From contig NZ_JBDOIO010000004.1 in NCBI RefSeq assembly GCF_039831995.1, forward strand, positions 186,001-250,000: a stretch of 64,000 bases of DNA, read 5' to 3'. The translations under genes and the position numbers were made by a program. Below, piece after piece: positions 46,552 through 55,404 of the stretch. How positions within the stretch are numbered: the stretch's first letter is position 1; each line of letters opens with the position of its first letter. Under the pieces are notes generated by a model, which had not been told where the DNA came from, searched no databases, and saw nothing but the letters and a program-made list of their open reading frames with translations. This stretch comes from Paenibacillus pabuli (GTDB lineage: Bacteria > Bacillota > Bacilli > Paenibacillales > Paenibacillaceae).

Positions 46552-46839
46552 CAGACGGCAATAACATATGAATTGAATTAAAACGATGACAGGGACAAGT
46601 AAGTCAAGAGAAAGCTCTTCAGAAAGCCGGTGGGTGATGCGAACCGGTGTGAACTCTTTACCGAATGGCCCCTTGAGTGCCGATTGGAACAGGTGAGGTT
46701 TGTAGAAAGAAACCATACCCCAGTAGAGTTGGACGTCTCTTCCACGTTACGGAAAATGAAGGTGTTTTTCGCATGGCTGAAAAACACGAATAAGGGTGGC
46801 ACCACGGTCTCACGTCCCTTGCGGATGTGAGGCTTTTTT
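46552..46839 (+). promoter_or_regulatory. T-box riboswitch controlling trpS
   Basis: Leader RNA that binds uncharged tRNA-Trp and prevents termination. The conserved T-box AAGGGTGGCACCACGG is at 46792-46807. The likely specifier codon is TGG (Trp) at 46666-46668 in the segment CCGAATGGCCCC. It ends in the stem GGTCTCACGTCC / GGATGTGAGGC (46806-46833) and six T; the 5' arm of that stem overlaps the T-box, giving the alternative antiterminator. Codon and downstream gene agree. Confidence 0.93.
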
Positions 46840-46902
46840 GCGTCCGTAGAGCGTTGAAGGATCGGGTAATTAGATCGACAAATGAGGAGGCGCAAGTGAC
46901 TT

Positions 46903-47895
46903 ATGAAAACTGTATTATCTGGAATCCAGCCGAGCGGTAAACTTACCCTGGGCAACTATATTGGTGCAATCAAGAACTTTGTGAAGCTGCAGCATGATTA
47001 CCAATGCCATTTTATGGTGGTAGATCTCCACGCAGTAACCGTGGCTCAGGAGCCGGCTGCACTGCGTGAACAATCTGAAGCTGTCGCTGCACTGTTTCTA
47101 GCAGCGGGGATTGATCCAACCAAATCAAATGTGTTCCTGCAATCCCATGTTCCTCAGCATGCTGAGCTTGGATGGTTGATGACGACACTGACATCGATGG
47201 GTGAACTGGAGCGGATGACCCAGTTCAAGGATAAATCTTCAGGCAAGGACTCTGTTGGTGCGGGTTTGTTCGTATATCCTTCATTGATGGCAGCTGACAT
47301 TTTGCTGTACAATGCGGACCTCGTACCTGTAGGCGAGGATCAGAAGCAGCATTTGGAACTCACCCGTGATCTGGCAGGCCGTTTCAATCACCGTTATGGA
47401 GAATACTTTACAATTCCGGACCCGTATATTCCGCAGGTGGGCGCACGCGTGATGTCCCTGGACGATGCTTCCTCGAAAATGAGTAAAAGTAATCCGAATG
47501 CGGGCAGCTACATTGCCCTGTTGGATGCGCCAGATGTAATCCGCAAGAAAATCAGCCGTGCCACGACGGATTCCGGTCGCGAAGTGATTTATGACCCGGC
47601 CAACAAGCCAGAGGTCAGCAATCTGATGAGCATCTATGCAGAATGTGCAGGCATTACGCTAAATGAAGTAGCAGAACGTTACGAGGGTAAAATGTATGGT
47701 CCGTTCAAGAAAGAATTGGCCGAAGTGGTTGTCTCCGTTATTGAACCGCTGCAGGAACGTTATCGTGAAATTCGCGAATCCGGCGAATTGGCCGAGATTC
47801 TGGACACATCGGCACGCCGTGCTGAAACAGTGGCTGCCAAAACGCTTCATGATGTGAAAGATCGCATGGGGTTTGTTCCTAGACGTACGGTATAG
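46903..47895 (+). CDS. trpS: Tryptophanyl-tRNA synthetase
   Basis: A 330-residue class I synthetase charging tRNA-Trp. The HIGH-equivalent is PSGKLTLGNYIGA near residue 10 and KMSKS is in SSKMSKSNPN near 195. ATG 46903 is preceded by GGAGG about 12 bases upstream. Expression should follow tRNA-Trp charging through the T-box leader. A bidirectional terminator follows. Confidence 0.97.
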   Translation: MKTVLSGIQPSGKLTLGNYIGAIKNFVKLQHDYQCHFMVVDLHAVTVAQEPAALREQSEAVAALFLAAGIDPTKSNVFLQSHVPQHAELGWLMTTLTSMGELERMTQFKDKSSGKDSVGAGLFVYPSLMAADILLYNADLVPVGEDQKQHLELTRDLAGRFNHRYGEYFTIPDPYIPQVGARVMSLDDASSKMSKSNPNAGSYIALLDAPDVIRKKISRATTDSGREVIYDPANKPEVSNLMSIYAECAGITLNEVAERYEGKMYGPFKKELAEVVVSVIEPLQERYREIRESGELAEILDTSARRAETVAAKTLHDVKDRMGFVPRRTV

Positions 47896-47946
47896 GCATC
47901 GGAGATAAAATGACTCCATGTAAGCTTCACAAGGTTAATGGTTGCA

Positions 47947-47979
47947 AAAAGAGAGGAGCCAGTGGCTCCTCTCTTTTTT
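47947..47979. terminator. Bidirectional terminator after trpS
   Basis: AAGAGAGGAGCC-agt-GGCTCCTCTCTT with T runs on both strands. Confidence 0.9.
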
Positions 47980-48010
47980 GCTCTAAATTAGGAAAATGGA
48001 CTCTTCCTGG

Positions 48011-48208
48011 TCAGGATGTTGATTCGGACGTGGAGCGTACTTCCTGACGTTCCTTCTTGGCACGAATGACGAATCCCCAGCCGATATTGGCAATGGATAG
48101 AATAAACAGCAGCGAGGCTAACCAGCCGTTATAAGAAATCGAAATCGCTGAAACCGTTAACAAAACAATCGAGGAGAATGCGAACCATAAGGACAAACCT
48201 TTACTCAT
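48011..48208 (-). CDS. Small two-helix membrane protein, possibly YlaF/DUF5325-like
   Basis: A 65-residue protein with two membrane helices (about residues 5-25 and 29-48) and a charged tail. GGAGG precedes ATG 48208. The family suggestion rests on size and layout only. Confidence 0.65.
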   Translation of the reverse strand: MSKGLSLWFAFSSIVLLTVSAISISYNGWLASLLFILSIANIGWGFVIRAKKERQEVRSTSESTS

Positions 48209-48244
48209 TGGGAAAAACCTCCATCACAAATTTAATGAATCTCC

Positions 48245-48273
48245 GTATAACTTGAAGCGTGCGAGCCATAATA
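48245..48273 (+). promoter_or_regulatory. Sigma-G promoter of SASP copy 2
   Basis: GTATA, 17 bases, CATAATA, matching the forespore sigma-G consensus. Confidence 0.7.
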
Positions 48274-48326
48274 ATCTTGCAAGCTTGCAATACATTACAG
48301 ACACAGATTGAAAGGAGATTTTAAAT

Positions 48327-48545
48327 ATGGCTCAAGGATCTCGTTCTAACAACTTGGTGGTACCTCAAGCAACTGCAGCACTGCAACAATTGAAAATGGA
48401 AGCTGCACAGGAACTGGGTGTAACAATCCCGCAAGACGGTTACTACGGTAACTACACTTCCCGTGAGACAGGTTCTCTGGGTGGTTACATCACCAAACGT
48501 CTGGTACAACTTGCTGAGCAACAATTGTCTGGGTCTGGCAAATAA
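48327..48545 (+). CDS. Alpha/beta-type small acid-soluble spore protein, copy 2
   Basis: A 72-residue SASP with [17 protein letters not shown], the protease-site region [11 protein letters not shown] and [21 protein letters not shown] lies about 9 bases before ATG. It is almost identical to copy 1 over about 65 residues, but lies on the other strand 3.2 kb away. Confidence 0.95.
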   Translation: MAQGSRSNNLVVPQATAALQQLKMEAAQELGVTIPQDGYYGNYTSRETGSLGGYITKRLVQLAEQQLSGSGK

Positions 48546-48571
48546 TTCATCATAAAAGAAAGCAACAAAAT

Positions 48572-48603
48572 AAAGGCCCGGAGCGGAAACGCTCCGGGCT
48601 TTT
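48572..48603 (+). terminator. Terminator after SASP copy 2
   Basis: AAAGGCCCGGAGCG pairs with CGCTCCGGGCTTTT over a four-base loop. Confidence 0.88.
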
Positions 48604-48652
48604 AGTCGCGCAACAGTTCCTTACTTGATTGTGCCTTCCCCAGTCCTTCTCG

Positions 48653-49633
48653 TCAAGACCGTGCAGATAAAAGTTTTTTATCCATTTTTTCATCGCTTAA
48701 CCAGCCCACGTACGTATCAATCGTTTCAAAATTGCGGTCCATCACGACCACAGCGACAAACGGATACTGCTTCCGGTGTCGATACCGTACATCTGCCCAT
48801 CGCACTTTATATCCCGCAGGTAGCTCCTCTACCTCTGCAACCGCATAGGAGGTGAAGTAGAGAAAGGCATTTACCTCTGGTGATTTACGTGAGGCAGCTA
48901 CAGCCGCATGAGTGGAAGACGAGGCATGCAGATGCCAGGTCAGCTCTGCTCCATCCATTTTCCCAATTTCATAACTGTCATCTGCAAAATGCTTCACCAC
49001 ATGCCAGCGGTTCCAGGATATCGTTGGAATGACGATATAACGAAGCGCCGGTTTCTTGTTGTCCAGCCTTTTCACTTTGGCTACGGCCTGGGCATGAGCA
49101 ATAATTCGCCATACATAGTAGAGGCCTATAACGATATACAGTGTGACAAATAACGGAGCAGGGGCTATCAGGTCAAAGGCCCACAGCAGGATCGCCACCA
49201 CATGCGAGGCAAAGAGAAACGGATCAAAAATATGAATGATGTTCCAGGCAATCCAACGTTCTGAGAATGGCCTTGCTGCCTGGGTTCCATAGGTGTTGAA
49301 CAGATCCGTAAAAACGTGAACGCCCACGGCTACAGCTGTCCAAGCAGCGACGTGTCCAATAGGAACATCGGGGAAGATCAGTGCAATAACGCCCGTGATG
49401 AGCAAAACCCATAGCAGTAGAAAAGGTGGCGAGTGAGACATGCCCCGATGATTTCGAATGTACAATGAGTTGCTTTTGAGACGCAGCGCCGTATCAATGT
49501 CAGGTGCCTGGGAGCCTGCAATGGTACCCACCATCACCGCAGCCGCGAGCATGGGGCTGGAAGCCACGACAGGATCGACATAAGCCAGGCCTGCCAAACC
49601 GATACCCATGACAAAATGTGTAGAAGTATCCAT
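48653..49633 (-). CDS. yfhP: YfhP-like integral membrane metal-dependent hydrolase family protein (DUF457)
   Basis: A 326-residue protein of the YdjM/YfhP family. The N-terminal half has about five membrane helices with conserved HFVMGIGLAGLAY, GSQAPDIDT and IRNHRGMSHS (His and Asp residues that could bind metal). The C-terminal soluble part (about 190-326) is less conserved. AAAGGAG 8 bases before ATG 49633 sets the start. Substrate unknown. Confidence 0.82.
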   Translation of the reverse strand: MDTSTHFVMGIGLAGLAYVDPVVASSPMLAAAVMVGTIAGSQAPDIDTALRLKSNSLYIRNHRGMSHSPPFLLLWVLLITGVIALIFPDVPIGHVAAWTAVAVGVHVFTDLFNTYGTQAARPFSERWIAWNIIHIFDPFLFASHVVAILLWAFDLIAPAPLFVTLYIVIGLYYVWRIIAHAQAVAKVKRLDNKKPALRYIVIPTISWNRWHVVKHFADDSYEIGKMDGAELTWHLHASSSTHAAVAASRKSPEVNAFLYFTSYAVAEVEELPAGYKVRWADVRYRHRKQYPFVAVVVMDRNFETIDTYVGWLSDEKMDKKLLSARS

Positions 49634-49890
49634 AAACGTCTCCTTTGTAGTGTAGCTCGATTTCATCATATTATTGATTCTCTATCTAGGTGATACCCAT
49701 ATATAGTGTATATTATCCGCCTGCCTTGACGCAAAACAGCCAAATCCCGAAAAAGATGTCATAAGAAGCCCATTTCGCCCAGCATTTGTACGAGCATTGT
49801 CATACTCTTGGTCATTTTCCTATGATAAACTTTATATCGGAGACAAAGAGAGAAACCTCCAAACCGAGAATTAAGGGGGATTAACCAAGC

Positions 49891-50820
49891 GTGGACAATC
49901 AGTTGGGATACCAGGCTTCTTCCGATTCTGCAACATTGAACTCGCCTCCGACCAAGCCGGGATCGTGGAAAGACTTTATTCACATCACCAAACCAGGAAT
50001 ACTCCGGACCAATCTCATTGCCGTTTTTGGAGGCTTTTGGCTGGCATCCCAGTGGGATATCAACATGGTGAAGCTGCTGCTGACCTTACTTGGAACAGCA
50101 CTTGTTATGGCTTCTTCCTGCGTGTTTAACAATTATTTTGATCGTGAGCTTGATTTGAAAATGGAACGTACCCGCAACCGGTCCTTGCCGACAGGAAGGC
50201 TAACACCAAAGGTGGTTCTGTCGTATGCCATTATGTTGGGCGTGCTTGGCTTATCCGTTCTTTTTGCTTTCTCGGGTATGCTTGCCGGATTATGCGGCAT
50301 TTTTGGCATGTTTGTCTATGTTGTTATATACACACTCTGGTTAAAACGATCTTCGACATGGAGCACATCCATTGGTGGTTTGTCTGGTGCAATGCCGCCA
50401 GTTATCGGTTATGTCGCTGTGACGGGACGTCTAGACCTGGGGGCATGGCTTCTTCTTGCCATGTTGTTCCTGTGGCAACCTCCGCATTTCTGGGCGCTCG
50501 CCATCCGCCGGGTAGAAGATTACCGGGCAGGTGGATTCCCGCTGCTGCCAGTGGTGAAGGGCATCGAGCGCACCAAGATTCAAATGATTCCTTATCTGGT
50601 GTTGCAGATTTTTGTTCCCATTCTGATGTATGCATACGGTTATGCCGGGATTTTCTATCTGACGGTATCACTGGTTCTGTCGGTACTGTGGCTCTATTAC
50701 GCACTCAAAGGTTTTCGTGCACAGAATACAGACGCCTGGGCCAAAAAGGTATTCCTTTACTCCATTAATTATCTGTCTCTAAGCTTCATACTGATGATCC
50801 TGGATACAGTTCATAAATAA
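49891..50820 (+). CDS. ctaB: Protohaem IX farnesyltransferase (haem O synthase)
   Basis: A 309-residue UbiA-family membrane prenyltransferase converting haem B to haem O for cytochrome oxidase. It has about eight to nine helices. The first Asp-rich motif is NNYFDRELDLKMERTRNR (about residues 87-104) and the second conserved loop is FLWQPPHFWALAIRRVEDY. The start is GTG 49891 with AGGGGG about 12 bases upstream. It is followed by a Sco-type gene, a common pairing in cytochrome-oxidase assembly. Confidence 0.95.
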   Translation: MDNQLGYQASSDSATLNSPPTKPGSWKDFIHITKPGILRTNLIAVFGGFWLASQWDINMVKLLLTLLGTALVMASSCVFNNYFDRELDLKMERTRNRSLPTGRLTPKVVLSYAIMLGVLGLSVLFAFSGMLAGLCGIFGMFVYVVIYTLWLKRSSTWSTSIGGLSGAMPPVIGYVAVTGRLDLGAWLLLAMLFLWQPPHFWALAIRRVEDYRAGGFPLLPVVKGIERTKIQMIPYLVLQIFVPILMYAYGYAGIFYLTVSLVLSVLWLYYALKGFRAQNTDAWAKKVFLYSINYLSLSFILMILDTVHK

Positions 50821-51058
50821 CCGGATGAAGTACTGGAACTAGGCAAAATAAATGCTTGGGCATCTGCATCAAGAACGGTTACAATAAGGAAGGGTCCCAC
50901 CAAGAGCGGGGTTCTTCGTATACATATGCAATTCCAAGAAAAAGAAGCTACCTTAGTTCTTCATAACGTGACATCCCCGCATGAAACGATATTCATCTAA
51001 GCTCAAGTAAGTTATGTATGCGTATTCATATGGACAGATCAGAGAAAGGACGAGGACG

Positions 51059-51670
51059 ATGCTGAAAAAGTACAAATGGACCTGGATGCTGCTGGGTCTC
51101 GCACTGATTATGGCTGTTTACCTCATGTGGGGCACCGTGTTTGCCAGCAAGGAGAAATTACCCGAGATTCGGGAGATCCAATCCTTCTCCATGGAAAATG
51201 TGGATGGAAAGACCGTTTCGCTTGATGATACCAAGGGCAAGGTGCGTCTATTCTATTTTTATTTCACCAGTTGTCCTGACGTATGCCCAATTACGACGTT
51301 TACGTTGTCTCAGGTGCAGGATTTGTTGAAGGAAGATGGCACATTCGGCAAGGATGCTTCCTTTGTTTCGATTTCATTTGATCCGGAAGTCGATACCAAG
51401 GAGAAAATCAAGGAATTCGCGGACCGCTTTCACGCGGATTATGACGGGTGGTATTTCCTGCGAGGGGATATGGATAAAACGAAGCAGCTCGCCAAGGATT
51501 CATTTCAGATTCTGATTGAAGGCGAGAGCAAGGAAGATTTTGCCCATATGAACATGATTGGTCTGGTCGATCAGAACAACAAGCTGCGCAAGGTGTATAA
51601 TGCATTTAATACAGAGGATGTCGAGCCTGCAGTGATTGCTGAGGATATCCGCAACCTAATCAACGAATAA
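51059..51670 (+). CDS. SCO1/SenC-family copper chaperone
   Basis: A 203-residue membrane-anchored thioredoxin-fold protein that helps build the CuA centre of cytochrome oxidase. An N-terminal helix (about 9-26) precedes the domain. The copper motif CxxxC is TSCPDVCPIT (about 80), with the third ligand His probably in FAHMNMIGL. ATG 51059 is set by AAAGGACGAGGA upstream. The 238-base gap after ctaB holds no ORF I support. Confidence 0.92.
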   Translation: MLKKYKWTWMLLGLALIMAVYLMWGTVFASKEKLPEIREIQSFSMENVDGKTVSLDDTKGKVRLFYFYFTSCPDVCPITTFTLSQVQDLLKEDGTFGKDASFVSISFDPEVDTKEKIKEFADRFHADYDGWYFLRGDMDKTKQLAKDSFQILIEGESKEDFAHMNMIGLVDQNNKLRKVYNAFNTEDVEPAVIAEDIRNLINE

Positions 51671-51700
51671 AGCTGTTTTAATCATATTCGTATCATAGCA

Positions 51701-51743
51701 AAGGCTGCTGGCCGGGTTGGTAAAATAACCGGTAAGCAGCCTT
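51701..51743. terminator. Hairpin between convergent sco and toprim genes
   Basis: AAGGCTGCT pairs with AGCAGCCTT, with inner CCGGGTT/AACCGG pairing. T runs are poor. Confidence 0.5.
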
Positions 51744-51761
51744 ATGTCGTCGTTTTGACTT

Positions 51762-52109
51762 TTAGAATGACGGGTACTCGGGGTATTGAATGTACTCTTC
51801 CAATCCGGCCTTCTCCAACTGGGCAATGATGTATTCATCAGGTGTTCCTTCTACACCAGCATAACCACGCCTCGTATACATCTGCACTGCATCAGGGAAA
51901 GCGTCCCGCAGCACACCTCTTATTTTTTTGCCCGAACTGTCATTATCCATAAACAGATATACTTCATCATAACCAACCTGTTTGCGCAGCGACTCCAGTT
52001 TGAGCGAATTCAGTGTGCCGAATGTACATAAAATGTTGATTTCCGGCCCTACGAGACGCTTCAGCTTGCTGCGATCATTCTTACCTTCCACAATGACATG
52101 AATAGGCAT
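51762..52109 (-). CDS. Small stand-alone toprim-domain protein
   Basis: A 115-residue protein consisting of one toprim fold. The catalytic Glu is in VIVEGKNDR near the start and the acidic DxD-type motif is FMDNDSSGKK (about residue 54). Such domains occur in RNase M5, primases and small proteins of unknown role; it is too short for RNase M5. AGAGGTG about 6 bases before ATG 52109 sets the start. Confidence 0.85.
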   Translation of the reverse strand: MPIHVIVEGKNDRSKLKRLVGPEINILCTFGTLNSLKLESLRKQVGYDEVYLFMDNDSSGKKIRGVLRDAFPDAVQMYTRRGYAGVEGTPDEYIIAQLEKAGLEEYIQYPEYPSF

Positions 52110-52277
52110 GATATTCACCTCTTGTTCGAGAGCTAGTGTCGACATTCCCCGGGAAATGTTGCAGCGAAAATCGACTGGATTATATATAGTGTAGCGGTAA
52201 ATGGGGGAATGATGCAAAGCAAAGGTGAATTTAAGCCATTTCAATAAAAAGGGGACTTACATACGGATTGGATCACG

Positions 52278-53459
52278 CTAACCCAGCACGCTATTCGGAT
52301 CGGTTGAGGACAGGGATGCTTCACGTCTGCTGGTGAAGTATGGAAGGAGCAGAATACCCACCATTAATAGAATAAACGCGATGAAATACGGCGAGACACC
52401 TGCACGCAGCTGACCTGCGGTGATTGGGCCAATGAAGGACCCGATGGAGGTCGCGATGGACTGCAATGAAAAAATGCGTCCCAGCTTGCTTCCGCCGCTT
52501 AAACGAATGAACAGGGTGGCCATGGCCGGGAAAGTAATCCCTTTGGACATGCCGAGTACAAAGAGCACAGCCGCCAGAGGAATGTCCGGAAAGGCTGCCA
52601 GCGTGAAGAAGCAGAGAGACATCAGCAGGACACCCGCAGTTAAACGCAGCTTGGGCGAATAGCGGTTAAGAAACAGCATGCTGAGGGTCAGAAGTGCCCC
52701 GATACTAATGACCGAAAACAATAATCCCGTAGACATCATGGATGAATGCCCACCGCCCCGAAGAGGCAATTCAAAAAACAGAATCCCCTGCGCACACGCA
52801 ATGACCAGCGGCAATGCAAAATAACGCCAGGAGACAGGAATAAAGGTACTAGAGCTGCCTCCGAGATTAGCAGGCTTGGGCGGCACGGTTTCTTTCTCTC
52901 GCTGAACATCGACCAGCCCCTTGGGCATGGACAGCCAGGCAATCATGCCTGACAGAATGAGAAGGTATCCAAGACTCGAAAATGTAGCTGAGAACCCCAA
53001 AGCCCCTACAATCAGTGCTCCGGCAGCCGGAGATACGACAGACGCCAGCGTATGCACGACACCATGGCCGGACATATATTTGCCCTGAGTGACCGGGTTG
53101 GTCGACAGCTGTGCAAGCAGGGCCAGACAGGCCGGAGACAGAAAAGCGAGCACAAATCCACTGATGGAACGAAGCGCAAGCAGCTGCCATGGTGTGTGAA
53201 TATGGGCTTGGAGCAGCAGAATAATGCCGGCCCCAAGCAGACTGAACACGATATAACGCCGGCTGCCGTGTTTATCGATTTGGGTGCCGGCAATCAAATT
53301 GCCGGGAAGATGAGTCAAGGAGTAGATACCCATCATCCACCCAATGAACGTGGGTGCAGCCCCGAGCGAGATGGCAAAAGGGGTCAGGATGGGATACTGG
53401 GCGTGCAGGTCAAAAACAGCAAGAAACAAAAATAGATAGAGCCAGATGGCCGTTTTCAC
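52278..53459 (-). CDS. MFS transporter
   Basis: A 393-residue permease with about twelve membrane helices. A major-facilitator loop motif lies between helices 2 and 3 (GNLIAGTQIDKHGSRRYI), and a central cytoplasmic loop near residue 200 carries charged residues. The start is GTG 53459 with GGAGGGG upstream. The substrate is unknown; a drug-efflux or sugar exporter is possible. Confidence 0.85.
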   Translation of the reverse strand: MKTAIWLYLFLFLAVFDLHAQYPILTPFAISLGAAPTFIGWMMGIYSLTHLPGNLIAGTQIDKHGSRRYIVFSLLGAGIILLLQAHIHTPWQLLALRSISGFVLAFLSPACLALLAQLSTNPVTQGKYMSGHGVVHTLASVVSPAAGALIVGALGFSATFSSLGYLLILSGMIAWLSMPKGLVDVQREKETVPPKPANLGGSSSTFIPVSWRYFALPLVIACAQGILFFELPLRGGGHSSMMSTGLLFSVISIGALLTLSMLFLNRYSPKLRLTAGVLLMSLCFFTLAAFPDIPLAAVLFVLGMSKGITFPAMATLFIRLSGGSKLGRIFSLQSIATSIGSFIGPITAGQLRAGVSPYFIAFILLMVGILLLPYFTSRREASLSSTDPNSVLG

Positions 53460-53675
53460 AAAAGCCCCTCCTTGTTAAACGATGCATGCTCGTGTCAGGT
53501 CGTCAAAAACGTTCCCGTTCTTCATGCAAAACCTCATGGTACTACTTGTACGTTCATCTGGACGAACTTAGACCCTTTATTTTTACGAGAGAGTGCTTAG
53601 CTGACAGCGGGTTCGGAAATCATGTATAATATTCGGGAAGTGTGATTTCTTAACTCTAATACGGAAGGTGTAATC

Positions 53676-54131
53676 ATGAACATAGAAGTAATCAAAGAGT
53701 TTGTGATGCAGAACTGGCTGGTGATCGTCGTAGCGCTGATCATTTTGTTCTTTGTTCTGAATGTGGTCAAAACCGTATTGAAATGGGCGATTGCCATCAT
53801 CATTATTGCGGCTCTGTTGATATACAGCGGCATCTCCATCGATCAGATTAAACAGACGGTTTCGGATGTGCAGACCAGTACGATGGACACATTGAAAAAG
53901 GAAGCGACCAATATGATGGTGAAGGAAGCCTCCAAGGCCACCTATGCCAAAGGACAGGATGGACAGTTCACCATTACGAGTCCCAATGTGGAAATTAAAG
54001 GTACAGCCGGATCGAACAAGGTCAATGTGACTTTTCGCGGAATTTCACTGGGTGAATGGAATCTCGACAATGAAACGATACGTACTTTTGTCGATCAGGC
54101 CAGAGGAAATGTAACAGCACCAGCTTCTTAG
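53676..54131 (+). CDS. Hypothetical membrane protein upstream of the transglutaminase fusion
   Basis: A 151-residue protein. Two closely spaced membrane helices (about residues 13-32 and 36-52) are followed by an amphipathic stretch and a soluble beta-rich C-terminal part. Its stop lies 18 bases before the next gene, so the two are probably cotranscribed. No family recognised. Confidence 0.78.
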   Translation: MNIEVIKEFVMQNWLVIVVALIILFFVLNVVKTVLKWAIAIIIIAALLIYSGISIDQIKQTVSDVQTSTMDTLKKEATNMMVKEASKATYAKGQDGQFTITSPNVEIKGTAGSNKVNVTFRGISLGEWNLDNETIRTFVDQARGNVTAPAS

Positions 54132-54149
54132 CAAAGGGGGAATGGATAC

Positions 54150-55298
54150 GTGTTGCAGAGTTGGCTGGACAGCCTGAAGGAGTTCAATGGCATCACGATT
54201 ATGCTGTTATTGATTGTGGCAGCTTCATTGCTTCAGGGTTGGTCCAGAGGGGCTTCGCGTTCTGCAGGAAGACTTTTTGGCTTCCTGATGGATGGCATTA
54301 TGGCGGTCATTGGCATTTTGCTGTCCATCGGTTTGACCCTTTGGCTGGCGCCGTATGTGCAGCAGTGGTTATCTGCACATGCTTCAGCCATGCCGAATCG
54401 GGATCTGAACCGATGGGAGCAGATGTATTATACGTTGGTTACGGCGATTGCCGATTTTCCATTGATGCGGTTTGCCGTGTTGTTTGTGCTTAGCTATGGA
54501 TTTATTCGTCTGATTCTTGGCTTGTTCTCTTCCCTTTTCTTCAGAAGGAGATATCACTCGGCAGAACAAGAGAGCAGTCCCAAAGGCATTATTAGCCGTT
54601 TTATGGGTGCAGTAATAGGTGCATTCATTGGTTCGGCCCGCGGGATGATTGTCATTGCCGTTCTTTTCATGATTGTCAGCCTGTATCCCGGAAGCATGTT
54701 CAGCCGGTATGTAGAGGCTTCGCCGATCTATATGCAGGGAGCAAAGTCCGTCATTGAACCGTTATCCGGCAATTTGATCAAGGACAAGCTGCCTGTATTT
54801 ACACAGGCAGTGCAAAAGGAACTGGGCGGAATTTTGCAGCGGAAGTATGAGGTCATTGACCACAATATTCCGGCAGATATTGAATCTGCCGCTAGCGAGA
54901 TTGTAAAAGGTCATACGACGGATGAAGCAAAAGCGCGCGCCTTGTATGATTGGGTTGGTTCCCGCATTCAATATGATTACGGGAAAGTGGATGATTATGA
55001 GCAAAAGGGCATATGGCATGAACAGACGCCGCAGAACACGTTTGATACCCGTAAAGGCGTATGCATTGATTACGCTCGTCTGTATGCGGTCATGGCTCGT
55101 TCACAAGGGCTGGATGTTAAGGTCGTTACAGGTCTTGGGTACAACGGTCAGGGCGGATATGGTCCACATGCATGGAATGAAATTTATTTGAGTGATTCCC
55201 AGAGCTGGATTCCGCTTGATCCGACATGGGCGGTGAGCGGTGACTGGTTCAATCCTCCGAATTTTGCCGATACCCATCTGAAAGATCAGACAGCATAA
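54150..55298 (+). CDS. CvpA-like membrane domain fused to a transglutaminase-like protease/transferase
   Basis: A 382-residue fusion. The N-terminal half has about five membrane helices, including a CvpA/colicin-V-production-like pattern (RSAGRLFGFLMDGIMAVIGI...SARGMIVIAVLF). The C-terminal half (about 260-370) is a transglutaminase-like domain with a full Cys-His-Asp triad: KGVCIDYARL, GPHAWNEIYL and LDPTW. The start is GTG 54150 with AAAGGGGG upstream. Orientation suggests the enzyme domain acts outside the membrane. It is adjacent to two PBPs, so a cell-envelope substrate is an inference. Confidence 0.82.
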   Translation: MLQSWLDSLKEFNGITIMLLLIVAASLLQGWSRGASRSAGRLFGFLMDGIMAVIGILLSIGLTLWLAPYVQQWLSAHASAMPNRDLNRWEQMYYTLVTAIADFPLMRFAVLFVLSYGFIRLILGLFSSLFFRRRYHSAEQESSPKGIISRFMGAVIGAFIGSARGMIVIAVLFMIVSLYPGSMFSRYVEASPIYMQGAKSVIEPLSGNLIKDKLPVFTQAVQKELGGILQRKYEVIDHNIPADIESAASEIVKGHTTDEAKARALYDWVGSRIQYDYGKVDDYEQKGIWHEQTPQNTFDTRKGVCIDYARLYAVMARSQGLDVKVVTGLGYNGQGGYGPHAWNEIYLSDSQSWIPLDPTWAVSGDWFNPPNFADTHLKDQTA

Positions 55299-55404
55299 CA
55301 TTACACCGGACAGGGTTCCGGATTATGACGACGTTGCCAGGTTATCATGCCGCGGCTGAACTTCTAAGAGCGGTATGCATCAAGTCATGAAAGAGGTAGG
55401 ATGA

